Shown here one piece after another: positions 24,794 to 33,367 of a stretch of 64,000 nucleotides of DNA; positions within the stretch are counted from its first letter, which is position 1; every line of letters starts with the position of its first letter. The translations under genes were made by a program, and so were the position numbers. Source of the DNA: CADEED01 sp036677145 (GTDB taxonomy: Bacteria > Pseudomonadota > Gammaproteobacteria > Steroidobacterales > Steroidobacteraceae); assembly GCA_036677145.1 (NCBI GenBank), contig JAKFFF010000049.1, forward strand, positions 22,052 to 86,051, in the 5' to 3' direction. The notes beneath the pieces were generated by a model. It made no database searches and was not told the DNA's origin. It worked only from the letters and a program-made list of their open reading frames with translations.

Positions 24794-26404
24794 ATGGCAT
24801 ACGAACACACTGCAGATTCCCACGCCGATCACGATCACCACGGCCCGGCCCACGGCTGGCGCCGCTGGGTCCTCGCGACGAATCACAAGGACATCGGCAC
24901 GATGTACCTGATCTTCGCGTGCGTGATGTTCTTCGTCGGCGGCTTCATGGCGATGATCATTCGCGCGGAGCTGTTCCAGCCCGGCCTGCAGCTCGTCGAT
25001 CCGCAGTTCTTCAACTCGATGACGACCATGCACGCGCTGGTCATGATCTTCGGCGCGGTCATGCCGGCCTGGACGGGCCTCGCGAACTGGATGATCCCGA
25101 TGCAGGTGGGCGCGCCCGACATGGCGCTGCCGCGGCTGAACAACTTCTCGTTCTGGATCCTGCCGTTCGCGTTCACGCTGCTGCTGTCGACGCTGTTCGT
25201 TCCGGGCGGTGCGCCGGCCGGCGGCTGGACGCTGTATCCGCCGCTGTCGCTGCAGACCGGTGATGCGTTCCCGATGGCCATTTTTGCCATCCATCTGATG
25301 GGTGCCAGCTCGATCCTCGGCTCCATCAACGTGGTCGTCACGGTCATGAACATGCGCGCGCCGGGCGTCGGCCTGCTGAACATGCCGCTGTTCTGCTGGA
25401 GCTGGCTGATCACGGCCTATCTACTGATCGCGACGATGCCGGTGCTCGCCGGCGCGGTGACCATGCTGCTCACCGACCACTTCTTCGCCACGACGTTCTT
25501 CTCGGCGTCGGGCGGCGGCGACCCGGTGATGTTCCAGCACATCTTCTGGTTCTTCGGTCACCCCGAGGTGTACATCCTGATCCTGCCGGCGTTCGGCATC
25601 ATGTCGGAGATCATCCCGACGTTCTCGCGCAAGCCGCTGTTCGGTTACGACGCGATGGTGTACGCGACCGCGGCCATTGCCTTTCTTTCCTTCATCGTGT
25701 GGGCGCACCACATGTTCACGGTGGGCATGCCGCTCGCCGGACAGCTGTTCTTCACGCTGTCGACGATGATGATTTCCATTCCCACGGGCGTGAAGGTGTT
25801 CAACTGGACCGCCACGATGTGGAAGGGCTCGCTGACGTTCGAAACGCCGATGCTGTTCTCGCTCGCGTTCCTGTTCCTGTTCACGATCGGCGGCTTCTCG
25901 GGCCTGATGCTCGCGGTGGTGCCGGCTGACTTCCAGTATCACGACACGTACTTCGTGGTGGCGCACTTCCACTACGTGCTCGTGCCCGGCGCGGTCTTCG
26001 CGATCATGGCCGGCGTGTATTACTGGCTGCCGAAGTGGACCGGCAGGATGTACGACGAGAAGCTCGGCAAGATCCATTTCTGGCTCTCGGCGATCTTCGT
26101 CAACGTGTTGTTCTTCCCGCAGCACTTCCTCGGTCTCGCGGGCATGCCGCGCCGCATCCCTGACTACTCCACGCAGTTCGCCGACTGGAACATGGTGTCG
26201 TCGATCGGTGCGTTCGGCTTCGGCCTGTCGCAGCTGCTCTTCCCGTACATCATCTGGAAGTGCGTCCAGGGCGGCGAGAAGGCGAAGGCGCGTTCCTGGG
26301 AAGGCGCGCACGGCCTGGAGTGGGAGCTCTCCTCCCCGCCGCCGTACCACAGCTGGACCAAGCCGCCGTCCCGCGAAATCATCGCGCGCGGCGTCGAGCA
26401 TTGA
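24794..26404 (+). CDS. ctaD: Cytochrome c oxidase subunit I
   Basis: This 536-residue haem-copper oxidase catalytic subunit has about 12 transmembrane helices. The haem a ligand lies in TTMHALVMIFGAVMP. The CuB His and the cross-linked Tyr are in FWFFGHPEVYILILP, the CuB His pair in WAHHMFTVG, and the last haem ligands in YFVVAHFHYVLVPG. The Glu of GHPEVY marks a type A1 (mitochondrial-like, aa3) enzyme. Histidine-rich N-terminus (HTADSHADHDHHGPAHG) is a minor oddity. Confidence 0.97.
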   Translation: MAYEHTADSHADHDHHGPAHGWRRWVLATNHKDIGTMYLIFACVMFFVGGFMAMIIRAELFQPGLQLVDPQFFNSMTTMHALVMIFGAVMPAWTGLANWMIPMQVGAPDMALPRLNNFSFWILPFAFTLLLSTLFVPGGAPAGGWTLYPPLSLQTGDAFPMAIFAIHLMGASSILGSINVVVTVMNMRAPGVGLLNMPLFCWSWLITAYLLIATMPVLAGAVTMLLTDHFFATTFFSASGGGDPVMFQHIFWFFGHPEVYILILPAFGIMSEIIPTFSRKPLFGYDAMVYATAAIAFLSFIVWAHHMFTVGMPLAGQLFFTLSTMMISIPTGVKVFNWTATMWKGSLTFETPMLFSLAFLFLFTIGGFSGLMLAVVPADFQYHDTYFVVAHFHYVLVPGAVFAIMAGVYYWLPKWTGRMYDEKLGKIHFWLSAIFVNVLFFPQHFLGLAGMPRRIPDYSTQFADWNMVSSIGAFGFGLSQLLFPYIIWKCVQGGEKAKARSWEGAHGLEWELSSPPPYHSWTKPPSREIIARGVEH

Positions 26405-26406
26405 TC

Positions 26407-26538
26407 ATGAGCGAGATGACTCCCGCGGAAATCAGCGAGCGGCGCGCGAAGGCGCGTCGCTCCGCGATCATCCTCGGCCTCGTTGCCTTGTCGTTCTACA
26501 TCGCGTTCATCGTGATGTCGGTGAGCAAGGCGGGCTGA
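26407..26538 (+). CDS. Small single-helix cytochrome oxidase assembly protein
   Basis: This 43-residue protein has one transmembrane helix (SAIILGLVALSFYIAFIVM) preceded by a charged segment (AEISERRAKARRS). It begins 2 bp after ctaD and ends 4 bp before ctaG. Small single-span proteins at this exact place are annotated as cytochrome oxidase small assembly proteins in many proteobacteria; the role is inferred from position. Confidence 0.75.
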   Translation: MSEMTPAEISERRAKARRSAIILGLVALSFYIAFIVMSVSKAG

Positions 26539-26542
26539 AGGC

Positions 26543-27097
26543 ATGAGCGAGGCGGACAAGCACGTGAACGAGAACAAGACACTGACGCTGAAGCTGCTGG
26601 GCTTCGCGTTGGGCAGCTTCGCGTTCGGTTTCGCGCTCGTGCCGCTGTACGACGTGTTGTGCGAGATCACCGGCTTCGGCAACCAGCGCGCGCTCGTCGA
26701 GGCGCGCACGGTGGTGGAAGAGCCCGACGAATCGCGCACGATCACGCTCGACTTCATCACGGACCTGCCGTCGGTCGGCAACTGGGAGTTCCGTCCGCTC
26801 GTGGCCTCGATGCAGGTGCACCCCGGCCGGCTCTACGAAACCGAGTTCATCGCGAAAAATCTGACCGGTCACGCGACCACCGCGCAGGCGATACCGAACA
26901 TCGCCCCGGGCCGCGCCGCCGGATACTTCCGCAAGACCGAATGTTTCTGTTTCACACCGCAGAATTTCGCGGTGGACGAAGAGCGGCCGATGACGGTGCG
27001 CTTCGTGATCGATCCCGCGCTGCCGCGCTCGGTCGACCGGATCACCCTTTCGTATACTTTTTATGACGAGTTCACCCGCGTGAGCTCTTTGAACTAG
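26543..27097 (+). CDS. ctaG: Cytochrome c oxidase assembly protein CtaG/Cox11
   Basis: This 184-residue protein is a single-span, periplasm-facing copper chaperone for CuB of subunit I. The diagnostic copper-binding motif ECFCFTPQ is present near residue 134, with the upstream PLYDVLCEITGFGN and the C-terminal SYTFYDEF. It lies in the standard place between ctaD and ctaE. Confidence 0.95.
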   Translation: MSEADKHVNENKTLTLKLLGFALGSFAFGFALVPLYDVLCEITGFGNQRALVEARTVVEEPDESRTITLDFITDLPSVGNWEFRPLVASMQVHPGRLYETEFIAKNLTGHATTAQAIPNIAPGRAAGYFRKTECFCFTPQNFAVDEERPMTVRFVIDPALPRSVDRITLSYTFYDEFTRVSSLN

Positions 27098-27111
27098 CAC
27101 CAGGAAACTTC

Positions 27112-27987
27112 ATGAGCGCAGAAGCCGGCAATTATTACGTTCCCCATGAAAGCAAGTGGCCGATCATCGGTTCCGCGGCGTTTTTCACGCTGCTGCTCGG
27201 CGGCATCGCATTGCTCAATCACTGGCTGCCCGCCTGGGCGATGCTCCCGGGCTTCGCGCTCGTGGTGTACATGTTCATCGGCTGGTTCGGTGACGTGATC
27301 GACGAGAACCAGCGCGGCATCTACGGACTCGACGTCGACCGTTCGTTCCGCATGGGAATGATGTGGTTCATCTTCTCGGAAGTGATGTTCTTCGCCGCGT
27401 TCTTCGGCGCGCTCTTTTACGCACGTACCCTGTCGGTGCCGTGGCTCGGCGGTGAAGGCACGAAGGTCATCGGCAACGAGCTGCTGCATTCCGGCTTCGA
27501 GAACGCCTGGCCCACCAGCGGTCCGGATCGCCTCAGCCCGCGCGACGACGGTTCGTTCGAGATCATTCCGGCGTTCGGACTGCCGGCGCTCAACACCATC
27601 ATCCTGCTGATGTCGGGTGTGACGGTGACCATCGCTCACCATGCGCTGCGGGCCAACAAGCGCGCGATCCTCAACATCTTCCTCGCACTGACCTTCCTGC
27701 TGGGATTCCTGTTCGTGTATCTGCAGGCGCACGAGTACAGCGAAGCCTATAACGAGCTGGGCCTGCAGCTCGGTACGGGCATCTACGGCTCGACGTTCTT
27801 CATGCTCACCGGCTTCCACGGATTCCACGTGACGCTCGGCGCGATCATGCTGCTGTGCATCTGGTTGCGGACCATGAAGGGACACTTCACGCCGGAGCGG
27901 CATTTCGCGTTCGAGGCGGTTGCCTGGTACTGGCATTTCGTCGACGTCGTGTGGTTAGGATTGTTCGTGTTCGTGTACTGGATCTGA
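27112..27987 (+). CDS. ctaE: Cytochrome c oxidase subunit III
   Basis: This 291-residue protein has seven transmembrane helices. The conserved residues are in GMMWFIFSEVMFFAAFFGALFYAR (Glu involved in proton uptake), TGFHGFHVTLGAIML and AWYWHFVDVVWLGLF, all typical of subunit III. It ends the first half of the oxidase locus and is followed by a strong terminator. Confidence 0.96.
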   Translation: MSAEAGNYYVPHESKWPIIGSAAFFTLLLGGIALLNHWLPAWAMLPGFALVVYMFIGWFGDVIDENQRGIYGLDVDRSFRMGMMWFIFSEVMFFAAFFGALFYARTLSVPWLGGEGTKVIGNELLHSGFENAWPTSGPDRLSPRDDGSFEIIPAFGLPALNTIILLMSGVTVTIAHHALRANKRAILNIFLALTFLLGFLFVYLQAHEYSEAYNELGLQLGTGIYGSTFFMLTGFHGFHVTLGAIMLLCIWLRTMKGHFTPERHFAFEAVAWYWHFVDVVWLGLFVFVYWI

Positions 27988-28016
27988 TCCGCCAGCACGG
28001 CTGACTGTTCAGCAAC

Positions 28017-28045
28017 AAAGGGGCGTCGCGAGACGCCCCTTTTTG
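28017..28045 (+). terminator. Rho-independent terminator of the ctaCDGE operon
   Basis: An 11-bp perfect stem (AAAGGGGCGTC with GACGCCCCTTT) closes a GCGA tetraloop and runs into a T tract, 30 bp after the ctaE stop. The remaining 175 bp up to the next gene carry no other structure I can support apart from an AGGAG ribosome site before 28222. Confidence 0.93.
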
Positions 28046-28221
28046 TTTGGGGCTGCAGTGTCAGTCCCCTCCGACATCCTTCCCCCGAAGCCCTTGTTAG
28101 TCTCCAAGCACAACACGGCACGCGCGTTGTCCGCTCCGTCCTACATTTTCGCAGTTCCCGTTGGCGGTATCTTGGCGGGGTTTTGCCGAGTGCGACTCGC
28201 AACGCATCAGGAGCCCGCTGA

Positions 28222-29733
28222 ATGAACGAAATCACCGATCCGGTCGCGCCGGCGGGCATCGATGGATTGAACGACATCATCCGGGGCGGATTTCCCCAGA
28301 ACTGCCTCTACCTGGTATCCGGCGCCCCCGGAACCGGCAAGACGACGCTCGCCATACAGTTCCTGCTGGAGGGCGCAAAACTGGGTGAGCGCTCCCTGTA
28401 TGTCACGTTGTCCGAGACGCGACGCGAAATCGAAAAGGTCGCGCGCAGTCACGGCTGGGACCTGACCCGAGTCGACACCAAGGAGCTCATTCCCTCGGAG
28501 GGGAATCTTTCCGCGGACGCCCAGCTCACCGTATTCAACCCATCCGAGATGGAACTGGGTGAGACGACCGAAGCGCTGATCGACGCCGTGAACAAATTCC
28601 GGCCCCAGCGGCTGGTGATCGACTCACTGTCCGAGCTGCGGCTGATCGCGCAAAACCCGCTGCGTTATCGCCGCCAGGTGCTCGCGCTCAAGCAGTTCTT
28701 CAGCAATCACGATTGCACGGTGCTGATGCTCGACGACCGCACGGGCGGTCTCGAAGACGATCATCTGCAAAGCATCGCCCATGGCGTGGTCGTCCTGGAA
28801 CAGCTGGCCAACCAATACGGCGCGGAACGGCGCCGCTTGCGGGTGACCAAACTACGTGGGGTGGCTTTCCGCGGCGGCTTTCACGATTTCGCGATTCGTC
28901 GCGGCGGGCTCGACGTCTTTCCCCGGCTGGTCGCCGCTGAGCACGCCGCTCCCTTCTCGGACGAAAATCGCTCGAGTGGCAATCCCCATCTCGACGGACT
29001 TCTGGGGGGCGGACTGCCTGCCGGCACGAGCACGCTGCTGCTGGGACCTGCCGGCACGGGCAAGTCCACCGTCGCGACCCAGTTCGCGGCCGCCGCCGTC
29101 GCGCGTGGCGATCGGGTGGCGATGTTCGTGTTCGACGAGAACATTGGCACGTTCCGTTCGCGTTCACGCAAGCTCGGCATACCCATCGAGAAGGCGCTGA
29201 CGAACGGACTCTTGACCGTCAAGCAAATAGACCCCGCGGAGCTCTCCTCCGGCGAGTTCGCGGCGATCGTCCGCCGCGCGGCGGAAGGCTCCGATGCGTC
29301 CGGCAAGCCGGCGCGGGTCATCATTGTCGACAGCCTGAACGGTTATCTGAACGCCATGCCGGAGGAAAAATTCCTCACCGCGCAGCTGCATGAGTTGCTT
29401 TCTTTCCTCGGTCAGAAAGGTGTCGTGACGATCCTCACGGTCACGCAGGCCGGCATGGTGGGCAACATGGCCTCGCCGGTCGATACCACGTACCTCGCGG
29501 ACAACGTCATCCTGTTTCGATACTTCGAGGCCAGAGGCAGCGTCCGGCGCGCGATTTCGGTCGTCAAGAAGAGGAATGGCTTTCACGAGCGGACGATCCG
29601 CGAACTGGATCTGAACGAGACGGGCATCGTGATCGGGGATCCATTGAGCGATTTTCAGGGGGTGCTCACCGGTGTCCCCACCTACATCGGAAAGCCCTCG
29701 CCCCTGCTGAAGATACCCGCTGATGGAAAATGA
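28222..29733 (+). CDS. KaiC-like double-domain RecA-family ATPase
   Basis: This 503-residue protein has two tandem KaiC domains: the first P-loop is GAPGTGKTT (near residue 34) and the second GPAGTGKST (near 275), with VIDSLSELRLIA and VIIVDSLNGYL Walker B regions. The segment VDTTYLADNVILFRY aligns with the autophosphorylation loop of cyanobacterial KaiC; the two phosphosites become T423 and Y424. Non-cyanobacterial KaiC proteins take part in environmental signalling, often with a histidine kinase partner. No kaiA or kaiB gene is present. The gene overlaps the following hybrid kinase by 11 bp, so the two are translationally coupled and probably work together. Confidence 0.9.
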   Translation: MNEITDPVAPAGIDGLNDIIRGGFPQNCLYLVSGAPGTGKTTLAIQFLLEGAKLGERSLYVTLSETRREIEKVARSHGWDLTRVDTKELIPSEGNLSADAQLTVFNPSEMELGETTEALIDAVNKFRPQRLVIDSLSELRLIAQNPLRYRRQVLALKQFFSNHDCTVLMLDDRTGGLEDDHLQSIAHGVVVLEQLANQYGAERRRLRVTKLRGVAFRGGFHDFAIRRGGLDVFPRLVAAEHAAPFSDENRSSGNPHLDGLLGGGLPAGTSTLLLGPAGTGKSTVATQFAAAAVARGDRVAMFVFDENIGTFRSRSRKLGIPIEKALTNGLLTVKQIDPAELSSGEFAAIVRRAAEGSDASGKPARVIIVDSLNGYLNAMPEEKFLTAQLHELLSFLGQKGVVTILTVTQAGMVGNMASPVDTTYLADNVILFRYFEARGSVRRAISVVKKRNGFHERTIRELDLNETGIVIGDPLSDFQGVLTGVPTYIGKPSPLLKIPADGK

Positions 29734-31426
29734 ATCATCCTCGCGCACCCAGCCTGATGGGGACGAACATCGTGTCCTCGTGCTCCCGTCCACGGGCGCG
29801 GATGGCGTCGCGATCGGCAAGGTGTTCGCGGCGAGCCGGATCGATTTAGTAATCTGCAGAGGGTTGTCCGAGCTGTGCGCCATGCAACGTGCCGGCGCCG
29901 GTACGTTGATCGTGTCCGAGGAAGCCATCTCCGCGGACACCTCCGAGCTCATCGGCTGCATCGACGCCCAACCACTGTGGTCGGACCTGCCGATCATCGT
30001 GCTGTCGCGCGCGGGGCGTGAGTCGAGCACTCTCCCCGACATCGTCGCCCGGCTCGGCAACGTGAGCGTCGTCGAACGGCCGGTCCGCACATCGACCCTG
30101 ACATCGCTGGTGCGATCCTGCCTGCGTGCCCGCGACCGCCAATACCAGGTCAGGGAATACGTTGCGCAGCAGGAACTGGCGCAGCAGATAGTTAGAGAAA
30201 GCGCCGACGCCGAGCGCGCGGCGCGCAGCGAAGCCGAACGCGCCAGCCGGATGAAAGACGAGTTCCTCGCGACCCTGAGTCACGAATTGCGCACGCCGCT
30301 GAACGCGATCCTCGGCTGGACGCAGGTCATGCGCAAATCGCGCGACCTGGCCAAAGACGGACCGGCCGCGTTGACCGTCATCGAGCGTAACGCGCGCTCG
30401 CAGGCGCAGATCATCCACGACCTGCTCGACATGAGCGGCATCATCTCGGGCAAGGTGCGCCTCGAGCTGCAGCGGCTGGACGTGGCCACTGTCATCAACG
30501 CGACCCTCGATTCGATCCGCCCGACCGCACAGGCAAAGGGCATCGAGTTGAGCGCGGAACTCGACGCAACCGGGTCCGTACGGGGCGATCCGAATCGCCT
30601 GCAGCAGGTATTGTGGAATCTGCTGACGAACGCGGTGAAGTTCACACCGAAGGACGGACGCATCGACGTGAAACTCGCGCGGGTGAATTCTCACCTCGAG
30701 ATCACAGTGACGGACACCGGGGACGGCATCGCCCCGGAGTTCCTGCCGCACGTCTTCGACCGCTTCCGCCAGGCGGACAACTCCAGCGCGCGGCGATACG
30801 GCGGCCTCGGACTCGGATTGTCGATCGTCAAACAACTCGTCGAGCTCCATGGCGGCTCCATCAGCGCGAACAGCGCGGGACGCGGTCACGGCGCGACATT
30901 CCGGATTTCGCTGCCGATCGCCCCGGCGGACGACCGGTCCATGCCGGCCATCGCGCAGGAAAATCTCGCGCATCTGGCGGAGTTGGCACGCATCGAAGAG
31001 CTGCAGGAGACCGACCTGGAGGGCCTGAAAGTCCTGGTGGTGGACGACGAACTCGATGCACGCTCCCTCATCGAACGCCTGCTGAAGGATTGCAATGCTC
31101 GAGTCACCACCGCGTCCTCCACGGTCGAGGCGATTTTCGCGCTCACCCGGGACAAACCCGACATCCTGATCAGCGACATCGGCATGCCCGGTGAAGACGG
31201 CTACGCGCTGATCCGGCAGGTGCGCGAACTCACGGACAAGAACGTCATGATCCCGGCGATCGCGCTGACCGCGTTTGCCCGTACCGAGGATCGCGCCAAG
31301 GCGATTCACGCCGGATTCCAGCTGCACCTCTCGAAGCCGGTCGAGCCCGGCGAGTTGATCGCCATGGTGAAGACTCTGGCGCGGCGATATTCCTCGGGAT
31401 CCGATCGCGCGGGACGGCGGGCTTAG
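29723..31426 (+). CDS. Hybrid histidine kinase with degenerate N-terminal receiver
   Basis: This 567-residue soluble kinase has a receiver-like N-terminal domain (residues about 15-135) that lacks the phosphoacceptor Asp: the position reads TLIVSEEA, and the conserved Lys is Arg (VVERPV). Then come a coiled linker, HisKA with H187 in LSHELRTPLNAI, a HATPase domain (N box NLLTNAVKFT; GLGLGLSIVKQL), and a true C-terminal receiver with D485 (ILISDIGMPGEDG) and LSKPV. It has no transmembrane segment or PAS domain, so the input is probably the KaiC-like partner encoded just upstream. A pseudo-receiver in a clock-linked kinase recalls cyanobacterial CikA, although there the pseudo-receiver is C-terminal. 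Confidence 0.88.
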   Translation: MENESSSRTQPDGDEHRVLVLPSTGADGVAIGKVFAASRIDLVICRGLSELCAMQRAGAGTLIVSEEAISADTSELIGCIDAQPLWSDLPIIVLSRAGRESSTLPDIVARLGNVSVVERPVRTSTLTSLVRSCLRARDRQYQVREYVAQQELAQQIVRESADAERAARSEAERASRMKDEFLATLSHELRTPLNAILGWTQVMRKSRDLAKDGPAALTVIERNARSQAQIIHDLLDMSGIISGKVRLELQRLDVATVINATLDSIRPTAQAKGIELSAELDATGSVRGDPNRLQQVLWNLLTNAVKFTPKDGRIDVKLARVNSHLEITVTDTGDGIAPEFLPHVFDRFRQADNSSARRYGGLGLGLSIVKQLVELHGGSISANSAGRGHGATFRISLPIAPADDRSMPAIAQENLAHLAELARIEELQETDLEGLKVLVVDDELDARSLIERLLKDCNARVTTASSTVEAIFALTRDKPDILISDIGMPGEDGYALIRQVRELTDKNVMIPAIALTAFARTEDRAKAIHAGFQLHLSKPVEPGELIAMVKTLARRYSSGSDRAGRRA

Positions 31427-31513
31427 GGTCCCGGCGCGAGTTTCGAGGCCGCCATTCCAGGGTGCGGCAGAGGTCGTTGTCTTCGCCTGCCGAGTGCGGT
31501 AGCGTCCCGCTCC

Positions 31514-31594
31514 ATGAATCGCAACGAACAGCCGGGCCAGCCCCCACGCCGCAATGCGGCGCTGCTTCGTTCGCTCCTGCTTCTTGCGGCCTAG
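31514..31594 (+). CDS. leuL: Leucine-rich leader peptide of leuA
   Basis: This 26-codon open frame ends in NAALLRSLLLLAA and a TAG stop, with six leucine codons in a run of eight (CTG CTT CGT TCG CTC CTG CTT CTT), 102 bp before leuA. A leucine-codon cluster directly before 2-isopropylmalate synthase is the signature of a leader peptide whose translation senses charged tRNA-Leu. The ribosome-binding site is weak. No other gene occupies 31427-31696. Confidence 0.8.
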   Translation: MNRNEQPGQPPRRNAALLRSLLLLAA

Positions 31595-31599
31595 CCGCA
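31547..31599 (+). promoter_or_regulatory. Alternating hairpins in the leuA leader
   Basis: Two inverted repeats flank the Leu codons: GCCGCA/TGCGGC (31548-31553 and 31555-31560) before them and TGCGGC-CTA-GCCGCA (31585-31599) at the leader stop. The four arms share the same six bases, so arm 1 can pair with arm 2 or 3 and arm 4 with arm 3 or 2, allowing exclusive structures set by ribosome position. I see no hairpin followed by a T run before leuA, so control may be translational or Rho-dependent. Confidence 0.5.
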
Positions 31600-31696
31600 C
31601 AAACACCCGCGCCATCCGTCGGCGCTGACAAGACGGAAACCCCAGAACCCTGCCCCAGATGCGGGGAAGTTGCGTCCGCGAATTCAAGTGAAAGCC

Positions 31697-33367
31697 ATGC
31701 TGAAAGATCCATCGAAAAAGTACCGCCCGTTCGAGCCCGTCGACCTGCCCAACCGGCAGTGGCCCACCCGCACGCTAACTACCGTTCCGGTGTGGTGCAG
31801 CACGGATCTTCGCGACGGCAACCAGGCGCTGTTCGAACCCATGAGCCGCGAGACCAAGAAGCGGCTGTTCAAGACGATCTGCAAGGTCGGGATCAAGGAA
31901 ATAGAAATCGGGTTTCCGTCCGCTTCGGAGACGGATTTCCTCACCGCGCGCGACCTCATCGAGCAGAAACTCATTCCGGACGACGTCACCATCATGGTGC
32001 TCACGCAGGCGCGCGAGGAACTGATCCGCCGCACCATCGAGTCCGTGAAGGGTGCGCCGCGCGCCATCATTCATGTTTATAACGCGACGGCGCCGGTGTG
32101 GCGGCGGGTGGTGTTCGGGCTGACCGTGCCGGACATGCTGCAGCTCGTCGAGAAACAGGTTTCGCTCGTGAAGCAGCTCACCGACGCGTTGCCCGAAACA
32201 CAATGGGGTCTCGAGTATTCGCCCGAAGCCTTCTGCATGACCGAACTGCCGGTTGCGCTCGAGGCCTGCAACACGGCGATTCGCGCATGGAATGCCGGGC
32301 CCGGCCGGCCGATCATCGTGAATCTGCCGACGACGGTGGAAAACGCGACGCCGAACGTCTACGCCGATCAGATCGAGTGGATGTCCTCACGGCTCGAGCG
32401 GCGCGAACACGTGGTGGTTTCGTTGCACACGCACAATGACCGCGGCACCGGTGTCGCGGCCGCCGAACTCGGCATGCTCGCCGGCGGGCAGCGCGTGGAA
32501 GGTTGTTTGTTCGGCAACGGCGAGCGTTCCGGCAACGTAGATCTCGTCAACCTGGCGCTCAATTTCTATTCCCAGGGCATTCATCCGGGGTTGGACTTCT
32601 CCGACATCAACGCGGTGGCGCGCGAGGTGGAACAGGCCACGCGCCTGCCGATTCATCCACGGCATCCTTACGTCGGCGATCTCGTGTTCACCTCGTTCTC
32701 CGGCTCTCACCAGGATGCGATCAAGAAGGGGTTCGCGGCGCAGCAGCCCGGCGGGTTCTGGGAAGTGCCCTACATCCCGGTGGATCCGGCCGACCTGGGC
32801 CGCACCTACGACAGCATCGTGCGCGTCAACAGCCAGTCCGGCAAGGGCGGCATAGCCTATCTACTCGAACGCGACTTCGGCGTGGTGATGCCGCGACGCA
32901 TGCAGGTGGAATTCAGCGCCGTCGTCCAGCACGCGATGGACACGGCCGAAACCGAGATGACTTCGCAGCAGCTCTGGAAGCTGTTCGAAGAGACCTACCT
33001 CGCCACGGACTTCGAGGTCACCTACCACGCGCATCACCTGTTCGAGGAAGGCGACAAACAGGGCATCGAACTCGAAGTGACCGTCGCGGGGAACCGCCGC
33101 AGGCTGCGGGGTGTGGGCTCGGGTCCGATCGCGGCCACCGTGAGTGCGCTCGCGTTGCCGATCCGCATCGACAACTACGAAGAACGTGCGTTGCGCGCCG
33201 GCGCGGATGCGTCCGCACTGGCGATCGTCGAGGCCGCGCGCGAGGGTGTGAATGGCGTGCGGTACGGCGTGGGGCGCCACGCGAACATCGCCACCGCATC
33301 GGTGCTCGCCGTGCTGTCGGCGGCGCGGCGCCTGGGCGTGAGCGCGCGCGAGCTCAAGAGCGCGTAG
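31697..33367 (+). CDS. leuA: 2-isopropylmalate synthase (LeuA type 2)
   Basis: This 556-residue enzyme performs the first committed step of leucine synthesis, condensing acetyl-CoA with 2-ketoisovalerate. It has KYRPFEPVDLPNRQWP at the N-terminus, the catalytic/metal motif WCSTDLRDGNQAL, SLHTHNDRGTGVAAAEL and a C-terminal LeuA allosteric domain giving leucine feedback. These features and the length match the longer LeuA2 (Corynebacterium/Xanthomonas-type) class. An in-frame TTG at 31670 exists, but the ATG at 31697 matches the family start. Leader peptide upstream; converges end-to-end with the regulator gene at 33368. Confidence 0.95.
   Translation: MLKDPSKKYRPFEPVDLPNRQWPTRTLTTVPVWCSTDLRDGNQALFEPMSRETKKRLFKTICKVGIKEIEIGFPSASETDFLTARDLIEQKLIPDDVTIMVLTQAREELIRRTIESVKGAPRAIIHVYNATAPVWRRVVFGLTVPDMLQLVEKQVSLVKQLTDALPETQWGLEYSPEAFCMTELPVALEACNTAIRAWNAGPGRPIIVNLPTTVENATPNVYADQIEWMSSRLERREHVVVSLHTHNDRGTGVAAAELGMLAGGQRVEGCLFGNGERSGNVDLVNLALNFYSQGIHPGLDFSDINAVAREVEQATRLPIHPRHPYVGDLVFTSFSGSHQDAIKKGFAAQQPGGFWEVPYIPVDPADLGRTYDSIVRVNSQSGKGGIAYLLERDFGVVMPRRMQVEFSAVVQHAMDTAETEMTSQQLWKLFEETYLATDFEVTYHAHHLFEEGDKQGIELEVTVAGNRRRLRGVGSGPIAATVSALALPIRIDNYEERALRAGADASALAIVEAAREGVNGVRYGVGRHANIATASVLAVLSAARRLGVSARELKSA

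Noticed and set aside
28116..28130. Possible sigma-54 promoter before the KaiC-like gene (CGGCAC-GCGCG-TTGT)
   Set aside because: The essential -12 GC is GT, and the first T of the -24 element is C; too weak next to the three perfect sites.
31600..31666. CCCC-AGATGC-GGGG hairpin as a leuA terminator
   Set aside because: Only four base pairs and no following T run; not credible as an intrinsic terminator.
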